Assembly: GCA_032622095.1 (NCBI GenBank) | Contig: CP136062.1 | Coordinates: forward strand, 201,961,959 to 202,025,958 | DNA: 64,000 bases | Reading direction: 5' to 3' | Source: Siphonodentalium dalli | Taxonomy: Eukaryota; Mollusca; Scaphopoda; Gadilida; Siphonodentaliidae | Part shown: piece after piece, positions 1-10,994 of the stretch | How positions within the stretch are numbered: the stretch's first letter is position 1 | How the letters are laid out: every line of letters begins with the position of its first letter | Program-made: the position numbers and the translations under genes | The notes under the pieces: model-generated | Told to the model about the DNA's origin: nothing | The model's input: the letters and a program-made list of their open reading frames with translations, nothing else | Database searches by the model: none

Positions 1-1888
1 TGCCCCGACCACATAATTGATTGATAAACATACAGGGGGCCGAATTTCACCATGGTCTGCCGAAGGCAGACCCGGGGAGAGCTCGAGAGGGGTGTCCCCT
101 GTCGAAGGGGTGGGTCTGCATGGGGGTACCCCCCCCCCCACCCGGGGATTTTTTTGGACTTTAAGGCCAAATGGAGCGCATTTCCTTGGTTTAAAATAAA
201 CTTAATGGCCCTTATTTATGTCATTTATATGGCTACACAAAGAGGTGGATTACACTAATTGCACACATCTGCTACTGAATGTCAGAAATTTTCTATTTAA
301 ATACTTTCTCCAAGATAACCTAGAATTCCCACTCTATCACAAGTTCAGCATGGAGGATCGAAAGACCATGAACCCACCCACATCGGAACCATAAACCCAT
401 ATACTAGTAGTTAGCGATGGCATATATTGTTAATATTTTCAATGTTGGTCACTGCCCCATGCTGCTAATAAGGATCACATTCTGTCATTAGGAGGAAGTG
501 TTGTGCTATTTTGCATTATATCTCCAGAATATAGCTATTTTATTATCCTATCCAACCACACCAACAGCTGTCCCGCTTTACCCGTGAACTAAATATCACA
601 TAGTTGTAGTGGCAGAGTGATAAAGGCTGACAGTGATAATTTGGCTTGAACTTTCACAAACAGCATGACATATACTATTATTGCTCCGACCATAGTCGGG
701 GTGGCCGGGGTAGATCCGGCGCCCTTGCTCTGTGTTAAGTGGTATTCCGTATGCATGGGGGTGGGGTGGGGGCCTCCTATCAACTGGAGCTATAGCCATT
801 TGTTGGAATTACCATAAGCGTATTTTGCCACGCACTATAGGGATGCTCTTGTTGTGCCATGCAATTGGGTGTGATGGATTGTCTCAAATTTAATAGTCAT
901 ACTTTTGAATTTCAATTTTTCAGCCCCGCCTAACAATCCGGGTTTGGAATTTAATGTCTGAGACAGCAGCAGTTGGAAATTTCAAACCTATCGTGGCCAA
1001 GAAATTCCGTAACGCACATACATCACCTTGATTGTGGTCCGTATAATTACATTGTAACCTCAACTCTATCTCTTTTCACAGTTGCACATTATCACGATGT
1101 CATAACCGACTGACCGAGATCGATCGATTACAGGTAAAATTGGTACAGGGGCGTCAACCTTTTCCCGAAACAAACACATGTAGATATCGGTAGATACGCT
1201 AAACACTTGCCAAATTTAGCTTGAATGTTTGATTACGATTCTTGACATGTCTATACTGTGTATATATAGCGGCTGACATTATATAACCTTGGTTATCAGC
1301 TACCCAACAATACCCTTGGTGATAAGAGCCGCCGTGCATCCTTCGTGCGGGTTCACCTAAATGTAGCAAGTCCCTGAAAATGCAGCAAGTCCCTAGAAAT
1401 GCAGCAAGTCCCCCTAATTGGGGGTGGTTTAATGGAGTTATTGATGAGTGAAATCAGTCACGGTGTTTTATTATTCATTTTATTTATGATCTGGGGCGGT
1501 TGTTTGATTTGATTGGAAATATTTATCCCTTTATAATTCACACCTACCATTCACTTTGCCGCCTGGCCGCTCTCTAGCAGACAAGGCCGCCTCTATGTCC
1601 AAACGTTTTTTTTCTCCCAGAATGCTGGTCCGATTTCACTAAATGTGGTGTGTAGACGCGGGGTACCCTCGCGGAGTTTATAGTAAGTTTTATTAAGTTG
1701 TTACTTATCTCTTTTATTCTGCTCGGTATTTAATATAATTAAATTAATTAACGACACACCCTTCTAGTAAAGTTACCAGAACCGGACAGCAAATTAAAAC
1801 AACAAAGGCCTAAACCATTAAATTTTAATACATGTATCCAAATAATTTTCATTCAATAAAATCTCCCCTCACTGCTATATCTATATAA
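1..1888. other. Region without a recognisable gene
   Basis: No ORF here resembles a known protein and none has splice-like borders. The stretch holds a run of 13 C residues near 130, a small tandem repeat at 1361-1412, and at about 1590-1690 a block (C/T-rich tract, then a GGTCCGATTTCAC word and a GGGTACC word) whose relatives lie at 4345-4440 and partly at 24085-24125. That block flanks the satellite on both sides, so the satellite probably sits inside an older repeat. Confidence 0.5.
1361..1412. repeat. Small tandem repeat, about 19 bp unit
   Basis: Three consecutive copies of a unit built around GCAGCAAGTCCCT can be read directly, with one or two mismatches between copies. It is short and has no coding context. 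Confidence 0.75.
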
Positions 1889-4318
1889 TCTCATATATAT
1901 TTTGAAGACCTCTGTTTGTTTGTCTGTCTGTCTGTCTGTCATTAATACAAATCTACGATTCTCGACCGATCGGGACGAAACTTGGTACGTGCGTGTAGTT
2001 TGACCAGGCGGTCGTCGTTGTCGTATTGGCGAGCCCGTGCGGCGCCCGCTTCGCGCATGCGCAGACGAGATCTCGGAAACGGGTGGAGCTATCGACTTGA
2101 AATTTGGTATGTGAATGTATCTTGCCCCGGATACGAATTTTATCGGGTCGCCGAGCCCGTGCGACGCCAGCTTCGCGCATGCGCAGACGAGATCTCGGAA
2201 ACGGGTGGAGCTATCGACTTGAAATTTGGTATGTGAATGTATCTTGCCCCGGATACGAATTTTATCGGGTCGCCGAGCCCGTTCGACGCCAGCTTCGCGC
2301 ATGCGCAGACCAGATCTCGGAAACGGGTAGAGCTATCGACTTGAAATTTCGGGCTGGGTAGAGCTATCGACTTGAAATTTGGTTTTTGAATAGCCCGGAC
2401 AACGTCGGGCTCATCGGCTAGTCTCATATATATTTTGAAGACCTCTGTTTGTTTGTCTGTCTGTCTGTCTGTCATTAATACAAATCTACGATTCTCGACC
2501 GATCGGGACGAAACTTGGTACGTGTGTGTAGTTTGACCAGGCGGTCGTCGTTGTCGTATTGGCGAGCCCGTGCGGCGCCCGCTTCGCGCATGCGCAGACG
2601 AGATCTCGGAAACGGGTGGAGCTATCGACTTGAAATTTGCTATGTGAATGTATCTTGCCCCGGATACGAATTTTATCGGGTCGCCGAGCCCGTGCGACGC
2701 CAGCTTCGCGCATGCGCAGACGAGATCTCGGAAACGGGTGGAGCTATCGACTTGAAATTTGGTATGTGAATGTATCTTGCCCCGGATACGAATTTTATCG
2801 GGTCGCCGAGCCCGTTCGACGCCAGCTTCGCGCATGCGCAGACCAGATCTCGGAAACGGGTAGAGCTATCGACTTGAAATTTCGGGCTGGGTAGAGCTAT
2901 CGACTTGAAATTTGGTTTTTGAATAGCCCGGACAACGTCGGGCTCATCGGCTAGTCTCATATATATTTTGAAGACCTCTGTCTGTATGTTTGTTTGTTTG
3001 TCTGTCTGTCTGTCATTTATACAAATCTACGATTCTCGACCGATCGGGACGAAACTTGGTACGCGTGTGTAGTTTGACCAGGCGGTGAACGTTGTCGTAT
3101 TGGCGAGCCCGTGCGGCGCCCGCTTCGCGCATGCGCAGACGAGATCTCGGAAACGGGTGGAGCTATCGACTTGAAATTTGCTATGTGAATGTATCTTGCC
3201 CCGGATACGAATTTTATCGGGTCGCCGAGCCCGTGCGACACCAGGTTCGCGCATGCGCAGACGAGATCTCGGAAACGGGTGGAGCTATCGACTTGAAATT
3301 TGCTATGTGAATGTATCTTGCCCCGGATACGAATTTTATCGGGTCGCCGAGCCCGTGCGACGCGAGCTTCGCGCATGCGCAGACCAGATCTCGGAAACGG
3401 GTAGAGCTATCGACTTGAAATTTGGTTTTTGAATAGCCCGGACAACGTCGGGCTGGGTAGAGCTATCGACTTGAAATTTGGTTTTTGAATAGCCGGACAC
3501 GCCAGCTTCGCGCATGCGCAGACGAGATATCGGAAACGGGTGGAGCTATCGACTTGAAATTTCGTATGTGAATGTATCTTGCACCGGATACGAATTTTAT
3601 CGGGTCGCCGAGCCCGTGCGACGCCAGCTTCGCGCATGCGCAGACGAGATCTCGGAAACGGTGGAGCTATCGACTTGAAATTTGGTTTTTGAATAGCTAT
3701 CGACTTGAAATTTGGTTTTTGAATAGCCCGGACAACGTCGGGCTCATCGGCTAGTCTCTAATATATTTTGAAGACCCCTGTTTGTCTGTCTGTATGTATG
3801 TTTGTTTGTTTGTCTGTCATTTATACACATCTACGATTCTCGACCGATCGGGACGAAACTTGGTACGTGTTTGTAGTTTGACCAGGCGGTGGACGTTGTC
3901 GTATTGGCGAGCCCGTGTGGCGCCCGCTTCGCGCATGCGCAGACGAGATCTCGGAAACGGGTGGAGCTATCGACTTGAAATTTGCTATGTGAATGTATCT
4001 TGCCCCGGATACGAATTTTATCGGGTCGCCGAGCCCGTGCGACGCCAGCTTCGCGCATGCGCAGACGAGATCTCGGAAACGGGTGGAGCTATCGACTTGA
4101 AATTTGGTATGTGAATGTATCTTGCCCCGGATACGAATTTTATCGGGTCGCCGAGCCCGTGCGACGCCAGCTTCGCGCATCCGCAGACCAGATCTCGGAA
4201 ACGGGTAGAGCTATCGACTTGAAATTTGGTTTTTGACCAGATCTCGGAAACGGGTGAAGCTATCGATTTGAAATTTGGTTTTTGAATAGCCCGGACAACG
4301 TCGGGCTCATCGGCTAGT
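1889..4318. repeat. CpG-rich satellite, 122-bp unit in 533-bp higher-order repeats
   Basis: The basic unit of 122 bp is measured from the recurrence of GCTTCGCGCATGCGCAG at 2048, 2170 and 2292. Three units plus a leader (a TCTCATATATATTTTGAAGA word, a GTCTGTCTGTCT tract and a GGGACGAAACTTGGTACG word) form a higher-order repeat: the leader recurs at 1889, 2422, 2955 and 3755, giving spacings of 533, 533 and 800 bp. The third block is expanded and rearranged by extra partial units near 3430-3720. Each unit contains a GCGCATGCGC palindrome, a GAGATCTC palindrome and a GCCCGGACAACGTCGGGC-like hairpin at block ends. Long ORFs appear on both strands in several frames because the sequence is GC-rich and repetitive; they are not genes. 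Confidence 0.9.
2048..4180. promoter_or_regulatory. Array of NRF1-like palindromes inside the satellite
   Basis: The 12-mer CGCGCATGCGCA, a full match to the NRF1 consensus YGCGCAYGCGCR, occurs in 13 satellite units (for example near 2052, 2174, 2296, 2586, 2708, 2830, 3126, 3248, 3370, 3510, 3631, 3926 and 4049). A fourteenth copy near 4171 carries a G-to-C change. The motif match is seen in the sequence; binding is inference. CpG methylation would block NRF1, so an active role is uncertain. Confidence 0.4.
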
Positions 4319-4488
4319 GTACATATAAAAGAGTAGGATCTGTCTGTCCGGATTTTTCTCCTAGAATGGTGGTCCGATTTCACCCAAATATGATGTGGTG
4401 AGTCGGGTACACTGGTGGAGGTTATATAACGACGTTAGTTAAAAAAATGAAAAAAACAAAATGTAATTAAATAAAAATAAATAAAATA
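4319..4488. other. Satellite flank, shared with other repeats
   Basis: No gene. The stretch resembles the DNA on the other side of the satellite (1590-1690): a CTCCTAGAATG word, a GGTCCGATTTCAC word and a GGGTACACTGGTGG word, followed by an A-rich tail. The end also resembles 24095-24150 (GGGTACCCAGGTGG, then GGCGTTAGTTTAAAAAA), which marks it as a dispersed repeat. Confidence 0.5.
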
Positions 4489-4648
4489 CAAATGTCCTTG
4501 TGGCAGTGGTATCTCAGAGGAGCGATGGGAGATAACTCTGCCTGGAGATTGCATTGACTAGACGCTGGCTCTATGAGGCTACAGAACAGAGCGTCATAGA
4601 CACAGAGCCAGTGTCTAGTCCAGAGTTTGCACTGCCACAAGGACATTT
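4489..4648. mobile_element. Fold-back MITE, about 160 bp
   Basis: Terminal inverted repeats begin AAATGTCCTTGTGGCAGTG on the left and end with the complement CACTGCCACAAGGACATTT. A second inverted pair (GACTAGACGCTGGCTCT with AGAGCCAGTGTCTAGTC) lies inside, so the element folds almost fully. It has no coding capacity. Flanking A-rich DNA hides any target duplication. Confidence 0.7.
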
Positions 4649-5875
4649 GGTAAGGATTTCAGACATGATGTTCGTTCTTATGTTTTAGGATTAAAATGTT
4701 CTATGTCTGGCTCAGTTCATATTGTTCTTATCAATACCGAAATCAATGTCATTATTGCAAACTTTTGGTGGTCAAAATAAGATACTAGGTGACTAAATAT
4801 AGTTCCCACGCCATGATATGTAAAAGTTAATATATATATATATAGATGTATCGGTCCGCAATGTACCATCATTCCTGCAGTGATCTATCTAGTGATAACG
4901 GAGAGGGCGCTGCATGGAGTTTGTAGAATTTGGTTGTCTGGGTTGCTCCTCCGTTACGATGACACGACCAAAAATAAAAGATAAAAATTGAATACCATTA
5001 CACACTAAACTAAAAGTTATATCGGTGTCATCGTAAGTTCGGGTATAAAAAGTAATATCGGTGTCATCGTAAGTTCGGGTATATCCAAGACATGAATTAA
5101 AGGCAAAGTCATTTTGAGATCATGAGCCCAAACGTCCAGCAGGCCTGCTTTGTTATGCTCTAGCCTGAATTATTTCTTTCACACGGAGGTTCCATATCCA
5201 CGGGATATGTCATCTTCAATAAAACTAGGGATAATTTTACAACCTCATAATAAAATAAGTCTGTGCGCTAGTGTAAATTCAGACTTATGGACCATCCCTC
5301 CCGGACAAGTGGTCGATGAAACTGCGATCGAAACCAGGGATTAATTAAACCACTGGAAGTTCATGTGTTGTGGTTGTAGTTCATCTAGCGGTGGTGGAAA
5401 GACCACCTTGAACAATTAGCCCCGCGCAGTGGTAGGTACATGTACTGGAACTCAAGATTTATGCCGTTCTATTGCCGCGAATACATCATGCCAGTTCAGA
5501 AAGCAGGTATATAGCGAAGGACGAAACAAATTTACTGCAATAGAAATAAAATCTCACATTCACAAGTCACGAACTCACATCAGTCCCACAACATCAGACC
5601 AATTCGCATAAGTCACCAATAACCAAATCGAAAAATTATCCGATCATCGAATCCGGAATCGTGAAAGTTGTTCACAATCGCACAGTCAGGCGAATTCCAA
5701 CTTCCAAGTCAAATGCTTTATTATTTATAACTTATTCACTATAAACACTCCAGGTGGTGCCAAATCGTTTTACTATTTATGAACACATTCGTGATGTTAT
5801 CCATGCATCATTAACATGGAGGTGGTTTTGGAATAAGATGATCGTTCTTATGGGAGGCCACATTCAATTTTAATA
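4649..5875. other. Region without a recognisable gene
   Basis: No supported coding sequence. The only structure is a 38-bp tandem duplication at about 5017-5084 (two copies of ATCGGTGTCATCGTAAGTTC) and short TA runs near 4830. Confidence 0.5.
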
Positions 5876-6220
5876 ATTATTTGCGCTTAAGCACAATTAT
5901 TGGCGCTTAAGCACAATTATTTGCGCTTAAGTGCTAATAAGGAAATTAAAAACCATTACCTAACACACCCCGTTGATATTGGCAGAGTACACCACACATT
6001 AGAAGTTCAAACAAAGATCTATATTGATGGGGAATGAAATGTACATATTTGAGCTTAAGCACACATATTTGAGCATAAGCACAACTATTTGAGCTTAAGC
6101 ACAAATATTTGCGCTTTTAAAAGCACAAATATTGGCATTTAAGCTCAAATAATTTGCTTAAGCTCAAACATTTGTGCTTAAGCGCAAATAATTGTGCTTA
6201 AGCGCAAATAAGTGTGCTTA
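5876..6220. repeat. Minisatellite with CTTAAG palindromes
   Basis: Two clusters (about 5876-5940 and 6045-6220) consist of degenerate copies of a roughly 19-bp unit such as TATTTGCGCTTAAGCACAA. Because the unit centre GCTTAAGC is palindromic, the unit occurs in both orientations, and the second cluster switches strand midway near 6120-6140. This makes the whole tract able to fold. Confidence 0.75.
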
Positions 6221-7412
6221 TATTCGTCTTTTACAATGCTTTAGCTAATATACATGTAATTTATTTTTCAGATAGGTTGTATTCATTTGGATTCGGGGGG
6301 GGGGGGTAAAAATATTTGATTGAGTCGAGGAACCCACCTATCAAAGCTCAGAGTTATTATATATCAATTTTTGAAATCTATTATTTTTCACCATCGAGAC
6401 TTAATAGTGGCCCAGTAAAAAGTCGACGAGCCGACGGTCTCAGACCAAATTGCGGGTGAAGATGGATAACTCTAAAATCAAGAGGCTTTGTGTTGATAAT
6501 AAGGCCAAATTTCGTCGAACAACATGTTGATACAAAACACGTTTCGGGTAAATTTATACAATAACAATAGTTGACATTATTAATGGTTAGCATTATATTT
6601 GGGCAATTAATCAATTCTTATAACTGAAGCGCATTTCTAAAAATGTTGTTGTTGTAATCTGATTTTATGGGGACCGTCGAATCGGATTGAGTACGTACCT
6701 TTAATGTCGATCACAGTTCCATCCATATGCATATTATATTGTTCATTCAACTATATTTACATACACCTAATATCTCCTCCGATTCCCCCATAGCGTCACG
6801 GTAGACACGCCCCCGTATTCAATGGGTTCATAAACCTATGAACGCAACGTGACGTCACTTCCAATGTCGTTCATAGGTTTATGAACACATTGGTCCCGGA
6901 AATGACCGGGGATTGTCGGACATTGCCGAATGCTTGAGTATCTATATAGTACGTCCGAATTTGGCCAGAAATTTATTTTGGTCTATAATCAGTGTTGTTG
7001 CCCGGTGTTACTGAACGTTGATGTTCAAAAATCCCGTTACTTATCATTTTCCTTACCGCTACAAATATTCCCCCAACCTCACAAATATATCATTATGGTA
7101 GAACGGCGGGTTGTCGATTTCTTATCCACAGCCGAAACTTAATTGTTAGTTTCAGTTATCATTCTTGAAATCAACACGTCTACATTAGTTACTAGCTAAA
7201 CAAGACAGTTTGTCATATGTGTATACTAAACTGTGAAATTGCGTTTTTTTTCCGTTCTTCAAGAAAGGATTCTCAAAATGTTTGGTTTTCCAAAAAACTA
7301 GGATTCGCACTTTCTGAACTGAACTCCATGCGTTCATTTAAATAGATGAATAAATAGTGGGAAAGACAGACAATCCTAGTTCATAATGAATTTAAGTATA
7401 TAAATATAAATA
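6221..7412. other. Region without a recognisable gene; short hairpin around a CRE-like site
   Basis: No supported coding sequence. A stem of GTTCATAAACCTATGAACG (from 6826) and its complement (6868-6886) encloses GTGACGTCAC (6849-6858), which contains the CRE palindrome TGACGTCA. A poly-G run lies at about 6295-6306. No adjacent gene start was found, so regulatory use is unsupported. Confidence 0.4.
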
Positions 7413-7556
7413 ATAAACGGCGGATTCAACGTGGTCATGGGTTTTGACCGCGATAAAAAATCAGCAAACTCCGCATGAACCCCTTCGGGGTTCATGCAGT
7501 TTGCTGACTTTTTCTCGCGGTCAAAATCCCATGACCACATTGAAACCGCCGTTTAT
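7413..7556. mobile_element. Fold-back MITE, 144 bp
   Basis: The left arm starts ATAAACGGCGG and runs through GTGGTCATGGGTTTTGACCG to a centre at CCCCTTCGGGG. The right arm is its complement, ending CCGCCGTTTAT, with a handful of mismatches and single-base gaps. Nearly the whole element is one hairpin. No coding capacity. Confidence 0.75.
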
Positions 7557-7921
7557 TTCTTATGTATACAAGTGTCATCTTAGTGTGCATCAAATTGTAT
7601 AGATTTTTATCTAATCTAATAATCCAATTTGACCCATTATTTAAGATTATAAACCACTGCATGTACGGTACTTACCGGCTCCTGATCCGGGATCTGGGTA
7701 CTTGGTCCGGATTAAAGTTAGTATCAAGCTCCCAACAACAAAAGGAACACACGACAATTCTTGTCGCCTTATTTAGATGTATCAAAACCAACCAAAATTT
7801 ACTTGGGCTTCTGGCAAGTTCTGCTCAGTTAATTCATAGAAATCTATGGTTTCGTTTCGTTACAATATTCCACTAGGCCAGTAACATGATTTTACTAATA
7901 CTAGTTGATGATTCGCAATGA

Positions 7922-8050
7922 ATGCGGCAATTAGTAAATGACTCAAATAAAGTGGCTGTTCATTGCAATGCAACTGATGAAACGGCTGCTGCATTGCGGA
8001 ATGTTCTTGTTGACTTTGGCAAACTCATTAACAAGAGCTACAGTCAATGC
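7922..8050 (+). other. Possible orphan exon or coding remnant, unknown family
   Basis: From the ATG at 7922 the frame reads about 43 residues of ordinary, non-repetitive composition (for example VNDSNKVAVHCNATDETAAA and LRNVLVDFGKLINKSYSQC) and then meets GTAAGA, a good donor-like site, just before a stop. The next frame continues with protein-like GKKIYDVFGSALSTLFE. I do not recognise the family. It could be one exon, a frameshifted pseudogene or chance. It does not fit the missing first exon of C1GALT1: the phase is wrong (phase 2 against a needed phase 1) and it has no membrane segment. Confidence 0.25.
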
Positions 8051-8129
8051 TGGTAAGAAAATATATGATGTATTTGGATCTGCATTATCAACTCTTTTTG
8101 AACATGAAGGGATCGATGATTCCTCCCAA

Positions 8130-8290
8130 CTTCGAGTCAGCTTGCCCCTGAATATACCTGGGAGCGGGACGATTCGGCCGAGGGAAGATTCGTGCTTGGT
8201 CTATTCGGTCCAAACCATGGGCCGAATCTTCCCTGCCGATTCTGCCCTTGGCCGAATCTGCCCTGGGCCGAATCTTCCCCGACCCGAATA
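8130..8290. repeat. Short GGCCGAATC repeats
   Basis: The word GGCCGAATC or close variants (GATTCGGCC on the other strand) recurs about seven times among GAAGATTCG and CTGCCC words. It is a degenerate, partly inverted minisatellite with no gene assignment. Confidence 0.5.
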
Positions 8291-8490
8291 CCTCAGTCTC
8301 AGACATGTCTCAGTAGAGATTTACCTCTTCCGTGATGTCGCTCGTAAGCTGACTTCCGGTATTTTAAAAAGGCAATCACACCATGGACCGGGAGCGTGGT
8401 GTTTGATTCTATTGAATTACATTATTATCGATCTTTGGAGATGGGTTTGTATTTCAAGATGACTGCATTGGTGACGATGAGGACGACGAT

Positions 8491-9937
8491 TAGGGCTGGA
8501 CGATATTAACGAAAATAAAAACCGCCATTTTTGGAAATTAAAACTGCGGTTAACGATATAATCGCGTTTTTTTTAAAACAGATACAAGAAACTGAAAACA
8601 ATTTCTCACTGTTCGCTAGAATCACATCATTGTCATTAATTTTGACAAGTTGACGTCGGGAATAACATACCCGGTGGCCGGTACACAACCACTCAACCAT
8701 TGACAATCTCATGCTCGATCGATATTCGGAATGAAAAGTAAATTCACTTGTTAAATTCCGCTATTCGGACAATTTCGTTCCGGTGACTTGACAAATTCTG
8801 GTATATACTATATATATACAGGTGTGGTATAGGGCTGGACGATATTAACGAAAATAAAAACCGCGATTATTTTAAATTAAAACCGCGGTTAACGATATAA
8901 TCGCGGTTTTTTAAAACATCAGACACTAGTAACTTAAAACAGTTTCTCACTGTTCGCTAGAATCACATCATTGTCATTAATTTTGACAAGTTGACGTCAA
9001 TAATGACATACACAACCACTCAACCAGTGACAACCTCATGCTCGATCGATATTCGGAATGAAAAGTAAATTCACCGGTTAAATTCCGCTATTCGGACAAT
9101 TTCGTTCCAGTGACTTGACAAATTCTGGTATATACCAATAATTAATAAAACCATTATCTAGTCTATGCCAAAACTAAAAGTGTTCTATACCATAGTATCC
9201 TTTTCTAACTCGGTATATTCAACCATGTTGAGTAAATACATGTTGTTCCCGATGACACTTGCGTCACTTGACAAATGGAAATGTGGTTTACCGTCTAGAC
9301 AAATTTTAGCGAAGTCCACAAACACGTAGTACATAACTTTTGGAATTCTGCCAAGCAAGGACACCATGTATTTTTGGGCGGGTTTGAAGCCGTAATTCTA
9401 TCATTTTGGTTTTAACCAATCGCCGTGAGTGGTTTCTTCTGGACGAGCAGGGGGCGGTATCTTCGCTCATTTACTATTTTGATTGACGGTGCATGTGCAT
9501 CATTGTACTGAAGGAAGAGGCGTGGCAAAACTGACATTCATTTTGATCTATCACCTGATCAGTCGTCAATTCATTTGGTGAATTCTCTTGTAATAAAAAG
9601 TACGCAGGGAAGTCGGAGGGTTTGTGTAATATTGTGAGCGAAAGGGGGGCGTATTCTGGGTTTTCATATTCCCCCTAATTTCGGTAGTCGTCCTAAACGT
9701 TGTTTACTATGATTATTGAATATTGAAAAAGTCAGGACACAGGGATTTAGTTGAAATTTAAAACTTAAATAACTCGATTTAGGCTTGAGTTAAACTATTT
9801 GTTTGTATAGGCTTATGATGGTCTGGCACCCTCTAATTGCCGACGATATTACAATTATTTTAGTTTAGACGATATTACTGACGATATTGAAATATTAACC
9901 GGGTATTGACGATTAATCGGGAAACCGCCCAGCACTA
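8491..9937. mobile_element. hAT-like non-autonomous element with duplicated left end
   Basis: A left end TAGGGCTGGACGATATTAAC occurs at 8491 and again at 8830, the two forming a diverged 339-bp tandem duplication. The right end near 9937 reads, on the complement, TAGTGCTGGGCGGTTTCCCG, matching the left end in most of the first 15 positions. TAGxGCTGGxCGxT ends are typical of hAT-superfamily repeats. No transposase is present, and no clear 8-bp target duplication is seen beside either left end. A copy of the right part lies at 12966-13801. Confidence 0.6.
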
Positions 9938-9939
9938 GA

Positions 9940-10040
9940 GATATAGCGACTGATGGTTCACTGAAGACCCACCCCTGTGCTCTACCACACTGTGGTAGAG
10001 CACAGGGGTGGGTCTTCAGTGAACCATCAGTCGCTATATC
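9940..10040. repeat. Perfect 101-bp palindrome
   Basis: Two 50-bp arms (9940-9989 and 9991-10040) are exact reverse complements around a single C at 9990. The arm starts GATATAGCGACTGATGGTTC and ends CTCTACCACA. It begins two bases after the right end of the hAT-like element. It may be a young fold-back element, a replication hairpin product, or an assembly/sequencing fold-back artefact. Confidence 0.85.
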
Positions 10041-10065
10041 ACAAACATTTATGGGCTCTGAGTCT

Positions 10066-10333
10066 AAACATCTGGCAGGGTCTATGAAAACACTAAGCCT
10101 ACCTTAAAAGTCTTCATCATGTATTTAATCGAATACTCAAGCAATACCGAACGGAACACATCCAACAAGCATCACCACATGGATGACATCACAACACATC
10201 TATATAGACAGCTTGACAGCAACATCACATCGAGCGTCAAACATCAGACATCAAATCGAGAGATCCAGATGGCCAACGAAATAAACAGGACCCTGGCTAA
10301 CAAATACATGGGTTGTAATTGCTGCCTAATATC
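10066..10333. repeat. Direct repeat, copy A (268 bp)
   Basis: Matches 11894-12161 almost exactly (offset 1828; one difference noticed near 10296). It starts AAACATCTGGCAGGG and ends TTGCTGCCTAATAT. A short ORF of about 70 codons (MYLIEYSSNTERN...) is shared by both copies, but nothing supports it as a gene. Confidence 0.85.
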
Positions 10334-10341
10334 CCTTTGAA

Positions 10342-10408
10342 CCCGACTGGCCGCAAAAGCGGCCACCCAGAAAACGTTCATACACCCGACTGGCCGCAAA
10401 AGCGGCCA
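10342..10408. repeat. Two 24-bp hairpin-bearing direct repeats
   Basis: CCCGACTGGCCGCAAAAGCGGCCA-type units occur at 10342 and 10385. Each contains a TGGCCGC / GCGGCCA stem with a four-base loop, so two small hairpins lie 19 bp apart. Context gives no function. Confidence 0.6.
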
Positions 10409-10994
10409 GCAGCATTCAGTGACATCATAAAGTTATGTAACATGTGTATATATGTTATAACCATTGGTATATCCACTTATATCTATGTAAATGATACCAA
10501 GAAACTTCAGCAGTGCCATGGGTGCATGTGTATGAGTTTGTTGCCGACTAGTTGGGGTAGAAAAACATGCGCATGCGCACAGCGTAGAATTCAACAAACG
10601 TATATACATTATTTGAAGCGATTCGGGTAAAGCTCTACATTATTGCGCGGTTCGCAGGATTGTAGAAAGACACCATTTCGATCACTCTTTTTGGTTTAAA
10701 TTAGTATTGCATACATAATCAGTGTTCTGTCATATGTGAGGAAGGCGCACGCAGTTTTTTATTTGAGTCGATTTGTTTCGCGCATGCGCATAGGATAAAA
10801 TGATAAAAATGTATGGATTTTTGTGAAATTATACAATCACATCAAGGATCGACATAGTACATAAATTTGCGTTATACATATGCACGTTTAGACATTGCAC
10901 CAGAGTAGTACTGTGCAAATGGGTTGCATGGTCACAATACTATCTAGTCCGATCTACTTGCGCGTGCACATTACAAATCGTGCATTATTGAGCA

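Noticed and set aside
690-760. A GC-rich patch (GGTGGCCGGGGTAGATCCGG) considered as a tRNA or SINE
   Set aside because: No convincing A and B box pair or cloverleaf could be drawn on either strand.
1853-4383. Long overlapping ORFs on both strands (up to 231 codons) through the GC-rich tandem array
   Set aside because: They occur in several frames on both strands of the same 122-bp unit, the unit length is not a multiple of three, and the peptides are only unit translations. No start, splice or family evidence.
5876-6220. Possible CRISPR array
   Set aside because: The repeats are contiguous, palindromic and lack unique spacers; the genome is eukaryotic.
7938-8462. 174-codon ORF as a gene
   Set aside because: Its second half runs through GGCCGAATC repeats and its first half overlaps a more protein-like reading in another frame. 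Only the short exon-like stretch is kept, at low confidence.
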